Source: an uncultured Alphaproteobacteria bacterium (GTDB lineage Bacteria; Pseudomonadota; Alphaproteobacteria; UBA8366; JADFVY01). From it: a DNA stretch of 63,783 bases. The position numbers and the translations under genes are program-made. Shown one piece after another: positions 62,535 to 63,783 of this stretch (its first letter is position 1; every line of letters begins with the position of its first letter). The stretch covers positions 1 to 63,783 of the forward strand of contig CAMYNJ010000083.1 of NCBI GenBank assembly GCA_947259795.1. Direction: 5' to 3'. The notes beneath the pieces were generated by a model. That model was not told the DNA's origin. It saw only the letters and a program-made list of their open reading frames with translations, and searched no databases.

Positions 62535-63783
62535 CTAATTGGAAAGTGGGGCCGCCAACCCCGGCAGTGGATTCGGCGGCACGCCGTCCAGCGCCGGCTT
62601 CATGAAGTCGCGCCAGGCCCGGGCGGGGAATGAGCCGCCGCCGACTCTGTCCATCGGGCTGTTATCGTCATTGCCGAACCAGACGCCGGTCACGAGGTCG
62701 GGCGTATAGCCGATGAACCAGGCGTCGCGGCTGTCCTGGCTGGTGCCAGTCTTACCGGCGGCGGGGCGGGCCAGCCTGGCCGCCCTGCCGGTGCCCCAGG
62801 CCATGGCGGCGGTCAGCACATCGTTGACGGTGGCGACGTGTTCGGCCTGCACGACACGTCCCGGCCCGCCGCCGCTCCGCCGGAACAGGATCCGGCCTTC
62901 GCCATCCATGACTTCCGTAATGCCGTGGGGCCAGGCGCCGATGCCGTTATTCGCCATCACTGCATAGGCGGCGGTCAACTCCAGCAGCGTCACCTCATAG
63001 GCCCCCAGCGCCAACGCCGGGTCCGTACCGATTTCAGCGGTGATGCCGAGGCGCCGCGCGGTGGCGGTCACCTTCTCGCGGCCCACCCGTTCGGCCATGG
63101 AGGCCGCCACCGAATTGATCGAGCGCGCCACCGCCTCACGGATCGAGACCGCGCCACGATAGTCGCCGCCGGCATTACGCGGGGTCCAGCCGTCGATGGT
63201 GACCGGCGCATCCTCGACGATGTCGCCGGGGCGAAAGCCCGCCTCGAAGGCGGCCAGATAGACGAACAGCTTAAAGGCCGAACCGGGCTGGCGAAGCGCC
63301 TGGGTGACCCGATTGAACTGGCTATCGCCATAGCTGGCGCCGCCGACCATCGCGGCGATCGCCCCGTCGGGCCGCATCGCCACCATCGCGGCCTGGCTTG
63401 CCTTGCGTTCCGCAGCCGCGGCGAGGTTGTTACGCACCGCGCTTTCCGCCAACCGCTGCAGGCGCGGGTCGATCGTCGTGCGGACGATCAGATCGCCGCC
63501 ATCATGGCTGATATAGTCCTGCGCGCGGTCCAGCGCCCAGTCGGCGAAATAGCGGGACTGGCCGCCCATCCTGTCGCTGCGCAGGACGGCGCGGCCCGAC
63601 TTCGCGGCGGCGGCCTGCGCCTCGGTCAGCCAGCCCGCCTCGACCATGCTTTGCAACACTTGCGCCGCACGGCCGTCGGCGAGCGCCGGGTCGGACATGG
63701 GGTTGTAGCGCGACGGCGCCTTCAGGAGCCCGGCCAGCATCGCCGCCTCGTAGGCCGTGACCTGTTTCGCCGGTTTGTTGAAA
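62535..63783 (-). CDS. Class A penicillin-binding protein (C-terminal part)
   Basis: The gene runs out of the window at the right edge; 415 residues of its C-terminal part are present. The end of the transglycosylase domain reads KPAKQVTAYEAAMLAGLLKAP. The transpeptidase domain carries SxxK in PGSAFKLF, SxN in RSINSVA and KTG in AAGKTGTSQ. Class A PBPs polymerise and cross-link peptidoglycan at the inner membrane, here probably PBP1A/1B-like. The C-terminus is short (GLAAPLSN), without a long extension. The N-terminus is not visible. Confidence 0.94.
   Translation of the reverse strand, partial: FNKPAKQVTAYEAAMLAGLLKAPSRYNPMSDPALADGRAAQVLQSMVEAGWLTEAQAAAAKSGRAVLRSDRMGGQSRYFADWALDRAQDYISHDGGDLIVRTTIDPRLQRLAESAVRNNLAAAAERKASQAAMVAMRPDGAIAAMVGGASYGDSQFNRVTQALRQPGSAFKLFVYLAAFEAGFRPGDIVEDAPVTIDGWTPRNAGGDYRGAVSIREAVARSINSVAASMAERVGREKVTATARRLGITAEIGTDPALALGAYEVTLLELTAAYAVMANNGIGAWPHGITEVMDGEGRILFRRSGGGPGRVVQAEHVATVNDVLTAAMAWGTGRAARLARPAAGKTGTSQDSRDAWFIGYTPDLVTGVWFGNDDNSPMDRVGGGSFPARAWRDFMKPALDGVPPNPLPGLAAPLSN

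Overview
The window is one uninterrupted, gene-dense stretch of a GC-rich bacterial chromosome, cut off inside ubiB on the left and inside a class A penicillin-binding protein gene on the right. The content points to an alphaproteobacterium, probably a marine, Rhodospirillales-like lineage. The evidence is: a CcrM-type (GANTC) adenine methyltransferase; F0 ATP synthase genes in the order atpI-atpB-atpE-atpF'-atpF without the F1 genes; the order smc-dsbA-DUF721-mutY; an APH-fold homoserine kinase in ispH-thrB-rnhA; and a close DddP (DMSP lyase) homologue. The assignment is inferred from gene content, not from a phylogeny. GTG and TTG starts are common (coaBC, atpB, dsbA, smc, slt, ispE, moaB). 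No insertion sequence, CRISPR array, rRNA, phage or integrase was seen.

Layout. 1-4.9 kb: ubiB, then a tight + strand group coaBC-dut-rrf2-cysK-moeB that links CoA synthesis, which consumes cysteine, with cysteine synthesis. 4.9-13.4 kb: MATE exporter, D-2-hydroxyacid dehydrogenase, SH3 protein, Glu/His/Cys amidinotransferase-fold enzyme, YqgE, Sel1 lipoprotein, ScsB/DsbD-type reductant conductor and a Prx5-type peroxiredoxin. 13.4-16.7 kb (minus): proline iminopeptidase, a broken rnhA, thrB and ispH. 16.9-20.7 kb: a lipoprotein, gcvH and the F0 operon, with a bidirectional terminator between gcvH and atpF and a good promoter before atpI. 20.8-30.3 kb: smc, dsbA, DUF721 (DciA-like), mutY, a lipoprotein, ccrM, rnhB and a CPA2 antiporter.

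30.4-43.1 kb is accessory: an ArsR-SRPBCC-DUF899 operon under a palindromic operator, dddP and DUF1330 divergently placed, an M28 lipoprotein peptidase, a PA0069-type radical SAM protein, an RND pump with adaptor, a phosphotransferase, and a pair of transferases of the rSAM/selenodomain-associated type. 43-54.3 kb: TPR protein, moaB, lytic transglycosylase, family-4-like uracil-DNA glycosylase, ETF:ubiquinone oxidoreductase, TPR lipoprotein, ispE and a four-PAS soluble histidine kinase. 54.4-63.8 kb: tRNA-Gln(UUG), a second soluble histidine kinase, an AT-richer gene-free stretch, DUF3775, a YcaD-like MFS, an ECF sigma/anti-sigma pair, a YgjP metallopeptidase, two tandem Bcr/CflA MFS paralogues and the partial PBP.

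The most notable points are: (1) rnhA has lost about 73 nt of its 5' half, which shifts the frame, while rnhB is intact 14 kb away; (2) the DddP homologue keeps every metal and catalytic residue; (3) the arsR operator, -10 box and start codon are superimposed, predicting a leaderless mRNA; (4) two GANTC sites lie inside the core promoter predicted for ccrM. No complete undescribed multi-gene system could be shown. The best candidates for unrecognised biology are the rrf2-cysK-moeB module, the orphan kinases around the tRNA, and the orphan transferase/phosphotransferase group.
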